Below, piece after piece: positions 10,288 to 21,407 of a stretch of 64,000 nt of DNA; the stretch's first letter is position 1; each line of letters begins with the position of its first letter. The translations under genes and the position numbers were made by a program. The stretch comes from Fragilariopsis cylindrus CCMP1102. Its lineage: Eukaryota; Bacillariophyta; Bacillariophyceae; Bacillariales; Bacillariaceae. The DNA lies in assembly GCA_900095095.1 (NCBI GenBank), contig FMBT01000484.1, forward strand, positions 1-64,000, written 5' to 3'. Under the pieces are notes generated by a model. It was not told where the DNA came from. It saw only the letters and a list, made by a program, of their open reading frames with translations, and ran no database searches.

Positions 10288-13200
10288 ATCTATTATTCCA
10301 TTACTACGTCCAATATCAACTGCGAAATACGTAGTAGTAAAAGTAGAAGAAGAAACAGTTGTTAGTAGAGAACAACGACAACCATCATCCTCATCATCCT
10401 CCTCATCTGCTCGTGCTCGTGCTCGTACAGCACGTCAACAAACAAAGAAGACGATGGCGAAAAATCAAAACAAGAATGCAGGTGCAGATAATGGAGATGA
10501 AGATCATACGCGCAGTAGTAGTAAAGTTGTTAGTCATCCAAAGACAGTAAAAACTGTGAAAGCAAAAGCAAAAGCAGCAAAAATAAGACCACCAGCAAGA
10601 AGACCAAAATCACCAATCAAAGGTAGAAGAAAGAAATCAGATCCATTAGAATTAGAATTAACTCCTCCTCCCTACTTACAACAACAACATCAACAACAGC
10701 TACTACAACAACAGCAACAGCAATATAGTAGAAGAAAGAAATCTGATCCATTACCTTCTACACCTCCTACATACTCACAACGACAACAGAAAAGAGAAAG
10801 GTCATCACCTTTACGGCTGCGTACTTTCACACCGCAACAGCAACAGCAACAGCAAAGGCTACCACAACACCAGCAGCAACAAAACCATCATGGTAGTAGT
10901 AATACTAATACCAAAAGTACACGTTATATTTCATCTTCAAAGCAGCAGCAGCAGCAGCAGCGACAATCTTCAAGGAAACATTCTTTATTTTCACCATCCG
11001 AAATTGATGTTGCTATTGGTGTCAATAACTCAGATACAAAAAAAGGTAATAGAATTTCGAGAATGCTGAAGAAGAAAAGACAGCAGGCAAGAAGAGATGC
11101 ATCCTACAGTAGTAGTAATTCTGAATCATCGGACAACAATTCGGATTCCAATTCAGAAGATGATAGTGTTGATGACTCAGTGATGCTATATCAATCTCAT
11201 ACTGGATCATACTCTTTTGATGATACATACGATCCAAAATTCTTCTTTAGGGGAGAGGATACTATAGATGCTCATCGTTGCGAATCAATGTCAATGTCAT
11301 TTGATACCTATCAGGATACCTATCAGGATGTGTATGATGATGATGAGGATAGGTATACTAATACCGAGAATGATGATGGTGATGATAATGATGATTGTAG
11401 TAGAGATGATATTGAGAATGATGATGGTAGTAGAGATGATATTGAAACTTCAGGTGATGAATTTTCAATAGATGAGGATCATTCACAACGTAGTTTCGTT
11501 TATAAGACACTATTAGAATCATCTGACTATGAAACTGGCTGGTGTAGTGGTAGTCATAGGGATAGTGGTAGTGATATTTATAGTGATAGTGGTAGTGACA
11601 GTGATAGTGATAGTGGTAGTGATAGTGATAGTGATAGTGATAGTGATAGTGATAGTCTTAGTCATAGTGGTGCTGATAGTCATAGTGATAGTGATACATC
11701 ATCATCATCATTGTCTAGTCGATCAGCATTTCGAGAATCATTTCGACGTAAACGTGCAGCAATAAATTTTCTTCAACGTAAAAAGAGAAATAGAGAAAGA
11801 AAAGAAAAAAGAGATAGAGAAAGAAAAGAAGAAGAGGAAGAAATAAAAAAGAAACAACAAAAGCAGCAAAGAAAAAAGATAAAACAGAAAGAACACAAAC
11901 AGAACAAGGAACAACAACAACAAAGAAAGAAAAGTGCTGATGCTCAAGTATCATCATTATCATCAAAAGGTGTACCAAAAGTAATATTATCAATTGGTCG
12001 TCCATGTCCATTATCAGTATTACCATCACCACCAGGTACAACAGGTACAGACCTAGTAGTAGCAGGCCCAGTAGCAGTAGCAGACTGTGATGAAGTTGTT
12101 TTTATGTCTGATACTGAAATAGAATTAGTATCAGGAAATATTTCTCCTTCAGCTGCTGCTACTGCTACTGCTACTGCTACTGCTATTGCTGCTCAAAGTA
12201 CTACTACTCCAGTTCTAGATTCGAGTAATGCTGTTGTCGAGGATGGTAATCATGGTGTTGTTTCTGTTACTGCTCCTGCCAGTGCTACTGCTACCGCTAC
12301 TCCTGCAGCGGTATTAGTATTAACTAATGTTTGGGAAACTGTCGTGAAAGTTACATCCGAATCGATGCGTTCGTCACGATCAATATTCTTTTCAGAAGAT
12401 GGCAGAGATAATAATGCTATTGCTGCTAAGGCTGCTACTGCCCCAGTTGTTCCAACTCCAGTTCCAGTTCTAGATTTGAATGATGTTGTCGAGGACGAGG
12501 AGGAGGAGGAGGAAGGTAAACATGCTGTTGTTTTTACTACTCCTGCCACTGCTACTCCTGCGGCGGTATTAACTAATGTTTGGAATACTGCCGTGAAAGC
12601 TACATCCGAATCGATGCGTTCGTCACGATCGATATTCTTTCCAGATGACGGCAGAGATAAAAATGCTACTGCTGCTAAGGCTGCTACTGCCACTGCCGCT
12701 CGATGTACTACTACTATCCCAGTTGTTCCAACTCCAGTTCCAGATCTGAATGAAGTTGTCGAGGAGGAGGAGGAGGAGGAGGAGGAAGGTAATGATGCTG
12801 TTGTTTCTATTGCTCCTGCCACTGCTACTCCTGCGGCGGTATTAACTAATGTTTGGGATACTGCCGTGAAAATTACATCCGAATCGGTACGTTCGTCACG
12901 ATCAAAATTCAATGAGTGGAAATCTTTGTTTGATACAGGCTTCGAGGAAAAGAAACCGGTTGATGATACGCTTAATGAAGAATCGATATCCAACAAAGAA
13001 CGAGGAGAGGACAGAGAAACCGATTGTGGAACAATCTTCGGAACAGTATTGCATTCGATTAATCAATTTTCGTTGTCGGCAGAGAAGAGCTACAGTAATA
13101 ACAGCGATGACGTCGCAACACGAATAAAGGACGGTATAGAAATGGTATTTTCATCCACAAGAGATCCTACTCCACCGCCATTATCCCCTCTGTCACCACG

Positions 13201-13465
13201 ACATCGTGGAATAGAAATGGTATATAGGGAGTCCGAACGTGAGGAGGAGAAGGAGACGGAGGACGATGCTGTAGACGAAGTAAAATCACTGATATCTCAG
13301 GAGCAACCCGTTGTAAAAGAATCTATAGATACAACAGTATCATCTTCACAGCATTCACGAAGCTGGAGAGGAAGTAGAAAATTTCTCTGGAATTCAGTAA
13401 AGAAGTACAAGGACAAAAGGAATGAAAAGAAAAGTAGCAGCCACAGTCGTCATAACAGCAAATAA
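10118..13465 (+). CDS. large low-complexity protein with triplicated C-terminal repeat
   Basis: 1,115 residues from the ATG at 10118; a frame-compatible GTG lies 9 b upstream but is unlikely. I recognise no catalytic domain. In order: a basic, poly-Q and poly-S N-terminal third with two copies of RRKKSDPL; an acidic S/D/N middle with a run of about a dozen SDSD repeats (near 11560-11670); a highly charged coiled-coil-like RKKRNRERKEKRDRER/KQQRKK block (11770-11935); and about three repeats of 85-95 residues, each with AAVLTNVW, TSES.RSSRS and an E-rich run (12297-12905). The tail is basic (SRKFLWNSVKKYKDKRNEKK). The unbroken frame through so many repeats shows it is translated. A nuclear or cytoskeletal scaffold would fit the composition, but that is a guess. 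Minus-strand frames beneath it are shadows. Confidence 0.8.
12297..12906 (+). repeat. in-gene tandem repeats, about 250-290 b
   Basis: Three diverged copies begin at ACTCCTGC(A/G)GCGGTATT (near 12299, 12550 and 12829). All encode AAVLTNVW followed by TSES.RSSRS; the first two continue IFF.(E/D)DGRD, then a PVVPTPVP and poly-E section. The third copy diverges after RSSRS. The E run grows from copy to copy, which suggests expansion by slippage inside a repeat that spread by unequal exchange. Confidence 0.8.
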
Positions 13466-14795
13466 TTAGAAAGTGGCACGTGACGTTTTTAGATATAATA
13501 TGTGAAATATTATTATAAATGAATGTCTTTCATGTACTACACACATAATCTACTATAATTGTGTCTGTACTTCGTCTTATCTTAGAAGCTCTAGTATTTC
13601 ATCTGCAATTCCCTTTGCAATTTGATGTATTATATAGCTTTGCTATATGTGAAAAGCAAGTGATGTGGGTAGTCAGTCTAGTGGTTTATTCCATAGTACT
13701 GTAGGTCAAATATATATCATAGCCTGTTTTCTGTCTAATGTACCATATTATATGCTGCTTACCCTAAATAGTGACAACAGAGGAGCAAAGGCGCCACTTG
13801 GGGGATTTCATGAGAATGTGTAGTCAGCAATAGACTTAATAATTTGCATGTTGAGTAAGAGACGGTGGATGTGGTGCATGGCTTCAGGCAGGATGAACCT
13901 GTGTAAACTGTAAGCAAATTGCTACAATACATATCTGCTATGTGAATTAAATTTCTGCTGTGGGTGTGGCTCTATATATGTACAGAGGTGTAGCAAAGGC
14001 TACTTAGCTTAGCTTAGCTTTGATTTGTTGTTGTTGTAAGAATACCCCCCCCCCCCCCCTTGCATGATGAATCACAGATGATGATGATGATGATGATGTA
14101 TATTATGAATTTGTACTGCCGCTTGGTAAATCTCCTCTTCTGGTATTCCTGCCAATAGAACATTATTTTCAGACAACAACAGCAAATGCACTGTATTATT
14201 CCTCTCCTAGGGCGGCATGCTGGTTCTATTCCTGTTTAGTAAAGAGATTGTACCAACACTTTATAAAAACACTTTATAATTTGTTGTCACTCAAAAAGCA
14301 GGTGCATGGTAGTGTTGACTCATCATGCTTTACAAGGGTAAGGATGGATGGATGGATGGATGGATGGATGGATGAATGGATGGATGGATGAATGGATGGA
14401 TGTCTTTTGCTGCAGTCAGTAAAACATGAATGATAAGGCTGATAGAGTGTGCAATAATGTGATGGTATTATATTAATTTTAAAAATAAATGATAAACTAA
14501 GAGCATGAAATGTGTATGTGCAATGAATGCATGCAGTGTAGATGACCTGCTCTTAGATCACTTATTCTACTATAGAAGATTTAGAGAAGCTCTATATTTT
14601 TAAATGTAGTGGGATAAGTATCAGCTTTGTACCATGTTGACTGAGGTAAGTTAGTGGATATTGCCAAAATAAATAATGTAATCTGAAAATTCAGAAAAAT
14701 ATCATCTCATCATCGGAATGTTCTCGATTTAATATTTTTAAATAAGTAAAAATCGATTAAATGAACAGAAGTGAAACATTAATTCACATCTCGGT
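13466..14795. other. intergenic, simple repeats
   Basis: Contains an approximately 14-base C run near 14045, a (GAT)n run near 14078, and an imperfect (GGAT)n array at about 14343-14401. No protein-like text is visible. The right end flanks the tRNA gene. Confidence 0.5.
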
Positions 14796-14867
14796 TCTCT
14801 TATAGTGAAGTGGTTATCACTCTTGACTTTGAATCAAGCATCCGGCGTTCGAATCGCCGTAAGAGAA
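14796..14867 (+). tRNA. tRNA-Gln (anticodon TTG)
   Basis: 72 bases fold as a full cloverleaf. The acceptor is TCTCTTA/TAAGAGA with discriminator A; the D arm is GTG..CAC with a GTGGTTA loop; the anticodon stem is CTTGA/TCAAG with loop CTTTGAA (anticodon TTG, reads CAA); the T arm is CGGCG-TTCGAAT-CGCCG. The D loop and anticodon loop match eukaryotic tRNA-Gln. There is no intron, and no CCA is encoded. A T4 tract begins at 14871 and is a typical RNA polymerase III stop. The first pair is U1-A72 instead of the usual G1-C72. Confidence 0.92.
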
Positions 14868-16187
14868 TCCTTTTGTCAATTTTTGTCTTCTTTTTTATTT
14901 TAATTTTTTTTGCGCGAAACAGCGTACGTCGTACAGTAGCCACAATTCACAAAATTACCCTAACAAGCAATAGCAAAACGAAAGAAGAAGATGAAACGGA
15001 TTCAGAGTAGACAACAATGTCAATACAGTATGTGAAACGACGACGAGGAGTAGTAATGTGTGGAATTAATCGTTCAAAAGAAGATAAGTTTTGGTACAAT
15101 TCGTAGCAGTAGTAAAGATAATAATAATACTAAAATTATGTAAAGAAAAAAACAAAATCAATAATTAATAATGATAATCTCGACGATGATCATCATCCTC
15201 ATCATCATCAACATCGACGATCCGACGATTGGTATACAAAACCTAAGAGGACTTGGACGAAATTGGAGTTATTGCATGACTCACTCAAAATTCAAGTCGA
15301 ATCACATCGAATCGAATCGAATCACATCGATTAGGTTTGATATGATCATCTAGTATAATAGCTGGATCGTATGCATAGATAGGTCTTACGAAGAATCGGA
15401 ATCGAATCGGAATGATTATCGTAGACTGATAACAATACATACAAAATAACCTGCATGCCACGTACGCCATATTTGCCTATTAGCGTCTATATAAATTCAT
15501 AATCTGCAGCAATAAGACATATGTTGAGTATAGATTGATTCGATTCGCGTAATACAAAGTTTTCTTTTATTCAAAAATTATACACCCGTAAATGCTAGAA
15601 TTTCTTTCATTGTTATTGGTATAAAGTACAGTACGGCCTGTACTGTACTGTATAAGTGATCCATTGATTATACCCTGTGGAATATACGGTAGGCGTTTAC
15701 TAAAATATTATAGCAATCCAATTTCAATTTCAATTTCTACCACCACCACCACCACCATCAACAGAAATATCTCTTATTATTGGACGTGCGTTGTGAATTT
15801 TGATACAATCATTGAAGGAATGAATGAATCAATCGGAATTGAATTTTTATTTACAACTAACATAATTGTATGTAGATATCATCATCGTCATCATCATCAT
15901 CGTTGTCATCTTGTACACTAGCGTAATGATTGATGATCGTTGTCGCTGTCGCTATCGCTATCGCTGCTACTGCCACTATCGTTCATTTTATTTTTCCGCT
16001 ACTTACTACTGTAACCTTTTCCTCCGGCTTTTGTCTGCTCATACCGGTTTGTCACAGTCACGTTGTGATGTTGTATTGTGGTATCTTTCATAAGATGTAT
16101 GTTGTCGTCACAGTCTTCGATTCAAGCAAGGTACAGTACTGTACGCATCAAGAAGTATGTATACTCTAAATTCTGGAAAAGGAGAGA
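14868..16187. other. intergenic between two Pol III genes
   Basis: AT-rich DNA with ATCGAATC-type repeats near 15297-15335, an AATTTC run near 15720-15735, (CAC)n near 15741-15755, and TACAGTAC clusters at 15628-15650 and 16132-16142. No gene is supported. Confidence 0.45.
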
Positions 16188-16302
16188 GAACGACCATACC
16201 AACATGACAGCACCGCTTCCCGTCTGCTCAGCGAAGTTAAGCATGTTCGGGCCTGGTTAGTACTACGGTGGGGGACCACGTTGGAATCCCAGGTGTTGTT
16301 TT
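16188..16302 (+). rRNA. 5S ribosomal RNA
   Basis: About 115 bases with clear 5S features. The 5' helix strand is AACGAC, pairing with GTTGTT at the 3' end. Inside are CACCGCTTCCCGTCTGCTCAG, AGTTAAGC, and the internal promoter (A-box to C-box region) GTTAGTACTACGGTGGG with GGACCACGTTGGAATCCC. A T5 tract at 16305 would end Pol III transcription. It is a single copy here, not linked to a large rRNA repeat. End points are good to a few bases. Confidence 0.9.
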
Positions 16303-16800
16303 CTTTTTGTCTTTATTTTTTAACTTTATTTTTGATTTTATTTTATTTTTGCTTGTCTAATACCTACCTACAACTAAACTAAACTCTCTTCTGAATGGCT
16401 TGGTTCCTCTCATCTTACCAGGAGCTCACTGTTCTCCCACTTCTTTATTGTTTATCTCATTCCTTCCTTCCATTCCATTCCTTCCATCCTTCTGTTCCTC
16501 TCCAAATTATTATTTCTCTGATTGATAATGCTCCGAGTGGAAATGAATAGAGAAAAAATAAATCCACAAAACACGCACACACATCATGTAGGGATCTAAT
16601 CTCTCTCTCACTCTTGTTCCAATAACAGCAAAAGCAACAACCACAAGTAAATCACCTTTCCAACTGTTGCACTTTTTTTCAGATAGATGAATCAATAGTT
16701 TTGAGGATCTTGCTATTCCTTCTATGCCCCCCTAAACGTAGCCCAATATTGTTGGTACCTACCTGCTGCCTCATGTCATGCAGTAATTAAGAAGTGCATA
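16303..16800. other. intergenic, no gene seen
   Basis: T-rich DNA follows the 5S gene, then a CTTCC/CATTC-rich stretch near 16460-16500. Nothing coding. Confidence 0.45.
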
Positions 16801-17751
16801 CTCAAGATGTTGCTGTTGTTGTTGTTGTTGTTTCATATTGTTTGGTTAACAACAGGAATAGACAGTAATAATATATCCATGTGTATCAGGTATTGGGTCA
16901 GTGAAATACACACCAGTATTACAACCTTTGCTTGCAACATTTTACAAGAAGGTATACAATAGTTTCTAATAAAGTATCAGTTGGACATTGTTGGTGTTGT
17001 TATTTCATATAATATGCATCAGGAGTGGAGGAACCAGTGATGATGATATACCAATATTATTGTACCACCTTTATTACAGTGCATAACGTGGAGGTGTAGA
17101 GGAAGTACACAACAAAAGATCTAACACACCAGTACTTAGTTGATGTTTTAAACTGTTTATTTAGTAACAGGAATGGATAGAAACCATTGTGCTCCAACGG
17201 ATGAATTCATCAGTGATATTATACCACCAGTGTCATTGTACTAACCACCTTTATATGGCATGCAGGAATATACAGGGATTTTGTAACAAAAAAATTGCAC
17301 GCAGTAGCAGTTCTTTTGCCGTTGTTTTGGTTAGATGTTTTGGTTGACAGGGAATAGATGGAACAAATATGTGCCAGGAGTGGACATGTGCCATGAATGG
17401 ATGTACCAGTATATCATTACAGTAACAGCTTGCAAGAAGCAGAAAGCCAATTCTCCCACACATCAGCAGTTGTTGTTGTTGTTGTTGTTGTCATTTCATA
17501 CTCTTTGACTTACAGGAAGGAACAGAATCTGCATGTGCATGCACCAAGAGTTGATCCACCAGTGATACAATATATATATATATATGCCATCACCAATATT
17601 GTCGCCATTTACCTAAGTGTAATATCTACCTGTAGGAGTTTACAAGATGATGTACACAACAAATTCTCACATATCAGCAGCAGCAGCAGCAGTAGCAGTA
17701 GCAGTTGTTGCTTTTGCTTCATACTGTTTGGTTGACAAGAATAGGAACATC
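16800..17751. repeat. degenerate satellite, roughly 180-220 b period
   Basis: Four to five diverged units share an order of words: a (TTG)n or (CAG)n run, TTTCATA.T.TTTGGTT, AACAGGAATAGA or ACAGGAAGGAACAG, ATG/CATGTGC, CACCAGT.ATA, ACCACCTTTAT or CATTTACCTAAG, and TACACAACA. Units start near 16810, 16990, 17145, 17320 and 17465. The array directly abuts the 1.45-kb dispersed repeat at 17752. It is non-coding. Confidence 0.65.
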
Positions 17752-19205
17752 ATGGGTTAGTTTATTTTATGAGTATTTGTGTGGATGTTCCTGTCAAAAT
17801 TGGTGTGGGATCATTTTCCAACCAACAGTGACTATTTTAACTACAGTCCTTGATTGGAATTTTTTGTAATGAGTAATTTTGGAAAACAGAGGAAAACTGC
17901 AATAACATCCAGAAAAATGGTGGGTTGGGGATGGTGATGCTTCCCATTCACAAGTAATATGTATTTGCCGTAGAGAGGACAGTGCATTAATTCTGTGTAC
18001 TAATTTACCTGGTGGTATGTTTAAATAATGAAATGTATTTACTTTGGACCATACTATTTTTGATCAGATATGAATACAAAATATCTCAAATAAAAGGGTT
18101 GCACAGGACAACACCAGATGGGTTGGTGTGCACTAGCATCCACATAGAGGACTAGAACATTGTGTTTGCCTTCTACAACTTTTTTTGTTTTTGTGGTTGT
18201 GGAATGAAATTCATTTTGCTTTTGTGGAAGGCACAAAAACAAACAGACATGATTTTTGATCAAAATGAACAACAAAATATCTCATTTGAAAGGGTTGCAG
18301 AGGACAACACCAGATGGGTTGGGTGCACTAGCATCCACACAGAGTATTAGAACATTGTGTTTGCCTCCTACAACTTTTCTGTTCCTGTGGTTGCGGAATG
18401 AAATTCATTTTGCTGGTGTGGAAGGCACAAAAACAACAACATGATTTTTGATCAGAAATGAATACAAAATATCTTATTTGAAAGGGTTACAGAGGGCAAC
18501 ACCAGATGGGCCGGCCGCACTAGCATCCATATAGAGTACTAGAACATTGTGTTTGTCTTCTACAACTTTTCTGTTCCTGTGGTTGAGGAATGATATTCAT
18601 TTTGCTGTTGTGGAAGGTGCACACACACAACAAATGAACAACAGAATATCTCATTTGACAGGGTTGCAGAGGACAACACCAAATGAGCTGGGTGCACTAG
18701 CATCCATCATACTCATACCTACAAGGTCCTCATAATGCTGAGGTTTCTATGGAGGTTATGAAGGTATAGGGTTGCATTAACCACAAAATGGGCCATTTAG
18801 GCCCAAAAACAGGGTTTTCCACTTTTATGTGCACCTAAGCTGGATCATCAACACAAAGCACCAAGAGTAAGCCCCCTTTAGTATATATGGTGCACTCCAT
18901 CCATATATTGGGATGATTTACCTTTATGAGTGTACTGTATGTCCACAAAACACTGCAATGGGCCATTTTTTGGGGTTATTTGATGTGTGCAATGTGTGTG
19001 CCTACATTATGAGATACCAGTAGGCTTACAAGAATAAGGAATATATCAGTTCTCCATCCAATAGGTCAATTGTAAACTTCAAAGTTTAATTTTCTAAAAA
19101 AATGACCTTTAGGTGTATATACTTGATGCTAAAGTTATTATTATATGCTACACTAACAAATAATAGTAAAATTTGGGCATTATTTAGTTGTTATATTAAT
19201 GACTA
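17752..19205 (+). repeat. 1.45-kb dispersed repeat, left copy
   Basis: This stretch matches 50735-52386 in reverse orientation over its whole length. It starts with GGGTTAGTTTATTTTATGAG, holds a conserved 300-b flank, four internal tandem units of about 180-190 b (each with GGACAACACCA.ATG, GCACTAGCATCCA, GAACATTGTGTTTG and GAAATTCATTTTGC, at about 18060-18700), then a unique segment (ATGGGCCATTTAGGCCC near 18787, CAATTGTAAA near 19070) and ends near ATAATAGTAAAATTTGGGCA. No open frame longer than about 70 codons exists and no transposase is seen, so the element class is unknown; a non-autonomous element or a spreading satellite unit are both possible. Confidence 0.8.
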
Positions 19206-19299
19206 GTTCCACGCGGAGATTTATTCAATGAACTTGAAAAAGATCCCCTTGCAAAGAATGATGTCTGTTTGAGGGGTATAACGCACCAAAGTGGTACTA

Positions 19300-19546
19300 C
19301 AGTATGCGCTCGATAAGAAATACACTCCCAATTTACCGACTTGGTGTGTTTCTTATAGAGAGTGTGTTTCTTATGATTTCACATACGGCCAGGGTTTGGG
19401 TGAATTCCAATGAGTTTTATTGCTAGTCATTGAGTCAGTCACTACACGGGACCCACTACAGGTTGAATCACGTGTAAAACCGATCTGGTGTATTTCTTAT
19501 AGAGCGTGTATTTCTTAAATGTGTATTTCTTATCGAGCGCATACTG
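19300..19546. mobile_element. MITE of Tc1/mariner type
   Basis: A 247-b non-coding element bounded by TA on both sides (19298-19299 and 19547-19548). Its inverted ends begin CAGTATGCGCTCGATAAGAA and end in the reverse complement; the match continues through AATACAC. A second, inner pair of GTGT(A/G)TTTCTTATAGAG words follows on each arm. TA target duplication plus CAGT termini are the marks of the Tc1/mariner/pogo superfamily. It has no transposase and must have been moved in trans. It sits about 95 b beyond the end of the 1.45-kb repeat. A diverged half copy lies at about 50590-50735. Confidence 0.8.
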
Positions 19547-20040
19547 TAGTGATCGCTATTTTTATTCTTAAATAATTTTTATTATTCGGGGGATATCCTG
19601 TTCGATATTTATTTTAAACAACACATCTCGATCACCATGATCCCTTTTTAATTTCTTTTTGGTCGATGAACTAGCTGGTCGCGTGTGTTCTGCGTCAATG
19701 ACTCATCTACTTTTACTTATTAATTTAATATTCTGACGATGACATCATTCGCTTATTTATTTGCAGAAAGAAATTCTCATCATCCACGACATAATAATAG
19801 TCGTGTATTATTGATATCGCGTCATCCCTCGCTCGTGTGGTGTTCTCATTTCGCCTGTGCTTCGCTTTTTTTCGATCATTGTTATCTGTTGAATCATCCA
19901 TTCAGCGTCGTCAACGCACAAAACCATCTGCAATCTTCGCGTTCGCCTTTCTTTTTCTCTTCGATTTACAGTATGTTGCTGATTAAGCAACAGAACGAAC
20001 GAATGAATGGATCAGAAACATCATAACAGCAAACTATTTC

Positions 20041-20235
20041 GTCATCAAATATTTTACCGTTACATTGATACGATGTGTCATGTTGTACAGTGATAAACGA
20101 GATCGATGACAAAACAATTCGTTTCTCTCACAACTTCAACAATTTGATCTTTACAAACACAAATACAAAAACAAAACTACAAACAAAACACACACAAACA
20201 GTTTAAACAACATAACACAACAAAAACATTACAAA
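20041..20235. promoter_or_regulatory. A/C-rich leader of the small gene at 20236
   Basis: From about 20150 the sequence becomes a run of ACAAACAAA and CACAAACA with almost no G and no ATG. Such A/C-rich leaders are typical 5' untranslated regions, and it ends two bases before an AAATG start. The assignment is inferred from composition. Confidence 0.4.
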
Positions 20236-20540
20236 ATGCCAACCATGCCAACCATCCAACGTATTAATACTACCTACGCTAAGGATAATAATAATCCTGT
20301 ACAAATGAATGTGAATAAGATCTTCTATATCGTTCACTCAATAAGACACACTCATCGTCTGATGATGACGACACAAACAGCGCTCCAAAAAAGATTTCGG
20401 CAATTGCATTGAAAAGACGTAATTCTGCGGAACTGGAACGTAAGATGCGGGAAAGGACTGCACATATTGGAAAGAAATCAAGTTATGCACATCAAACTCT
20501 AGCGCCAACCCAAGGACAAAAAGGATGGTCATTATTTTAA
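20236..20540 (+). CDS. small basic protein, about 81-101 residues, model uncertain
   Basis: The ATG at 20236 follows an A/C-rich leader. It reads MPTMPTIQRINTTYAKDNNN..., while the rest of the protein lies in the next frame: LLYRSLNKTHSSSDDDDTNS, APKKISAIALKRRNSAELER, KMRERTAHIGKK and finally GQKGWSLF before TAA at 20538. Two models join them. One is a 59-b intron 20261-20319 (GTATTA...AATAAG), giving 81 residues. The other is one base missing from the A run near 20317, giving 101 residues; given the same fault elsewhere in the window, I slightly favour this. The product is basic with a Ser/Asp patch (casein kinase 2-like sites). I do not recognise the family, but the conserved-looking C-terminus makes a real gene likely. 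Confidence 0.5.
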
Positions 20541-21098
20541 TTTCTTAACAACGTAAATTAAATTATATGACATACAGTAGACGAAAGAACGACGACACAC
20601 TCTACTGCATCTCTTTGTATGTTAGCATGAGTAATAATAATAAAAAACGAAGACTATACCTATGATAAAAAGAAAATGAAAAGCAAACGTACGTTACAGG
20701 AATAACTCCAAACGTAAATTACCATGATAATACAGAAGATCCCTACTATGCACTCCTCTTCACACCAGAATTTTAGATAATTTATATAATAACATTGCAT
20801 ATTTTATTGAAACCAACTACAGTATATTATCTACGTCAATCTATATTGTAGCTTAGCTGAATTTTCCGTACCATACCATTATCATGACCACATACGTTAA
20901 CTCTGTATTATTTTTGTGGCGACGTCTCTTTCGTTTTGCAAGGACAATTCGACGTACGAAGAATGAGAGAAAAGTTGAAGGAACGTGACTAAACACATTT
21001 GAAAAAAGAGTGACTTGCCTGTAGTAAGTGCAGAAAAAATGTACTTTACCGCGCCATCAAACCGGTACAGTACTGTACTGGTTTCCTTCTTTCTTAAC
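20541..21098. other. intergenic, no gene seen
   Basis: AT-rich flank of the small gene. The minus-strand frame 20897-21220 runs across the 5S fragment and is not credible as a gene. Confidence 0.45.
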
Positions 21099-21156
21099 GT
21101 TAGTACTACGGTGAAGGACCACGTTGACGTTGGAATCAATCCTGTGGGGTGTTGTT
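21099..21156 (+). pseudogene. 3' fragment of 5S rRNA
   Basis: GTTAGTACTACGGTGAAGGA with CCACGTTG, TTGGAATC and GGTGTTGTT repeats the 3' half of the 5S gene at 16188. It has small insertions (GACG after CACGTTG), lacks the 5' half, and is followed by T tracts as in the parent. It starts at the internal promoter region and cannot encode a full 5S RNA. Confidence 0.8.
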
Positions 21157-21407
21157 CTTTTCTTTTATCTTTTTTTTGTTTTGTCTGTATCTTTAAAACA
21201 ACGAGTCTCCCTATTCGCACAGACAGACATAGTCTAATGTTAGTAGTCTACAATTCCATCCTTTTTCAATTATTTTTATAGCATATTAGCCAGTAGACTA
21301 TTCTATATAGATATAATATTATACCCTACTTTTTACTAAATATTTTATATGTACATTAGTCTAGTACACTTTTTTTTCGGTTTGTTTTTTGTCTTCGTAG
21401 CTTGTTT
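21157..21407. other. intergenic flank
   Basis: T-rich DNA downstream of the 5S fragment and of the convergent gene at 21408. Nothing coding. Confidence 0.4.

Noticed and set aside
12250-12996. 248-codon minus-strand frame
   Set aside because: Shadow of the triplicated repeat in the 1,115-residue gene; poly-S comes from poly-E codons.
20897-21220. 107-codon minus-strand frame
   Set aside because: It crosses the 5S fragment in antisense and has no coding character.
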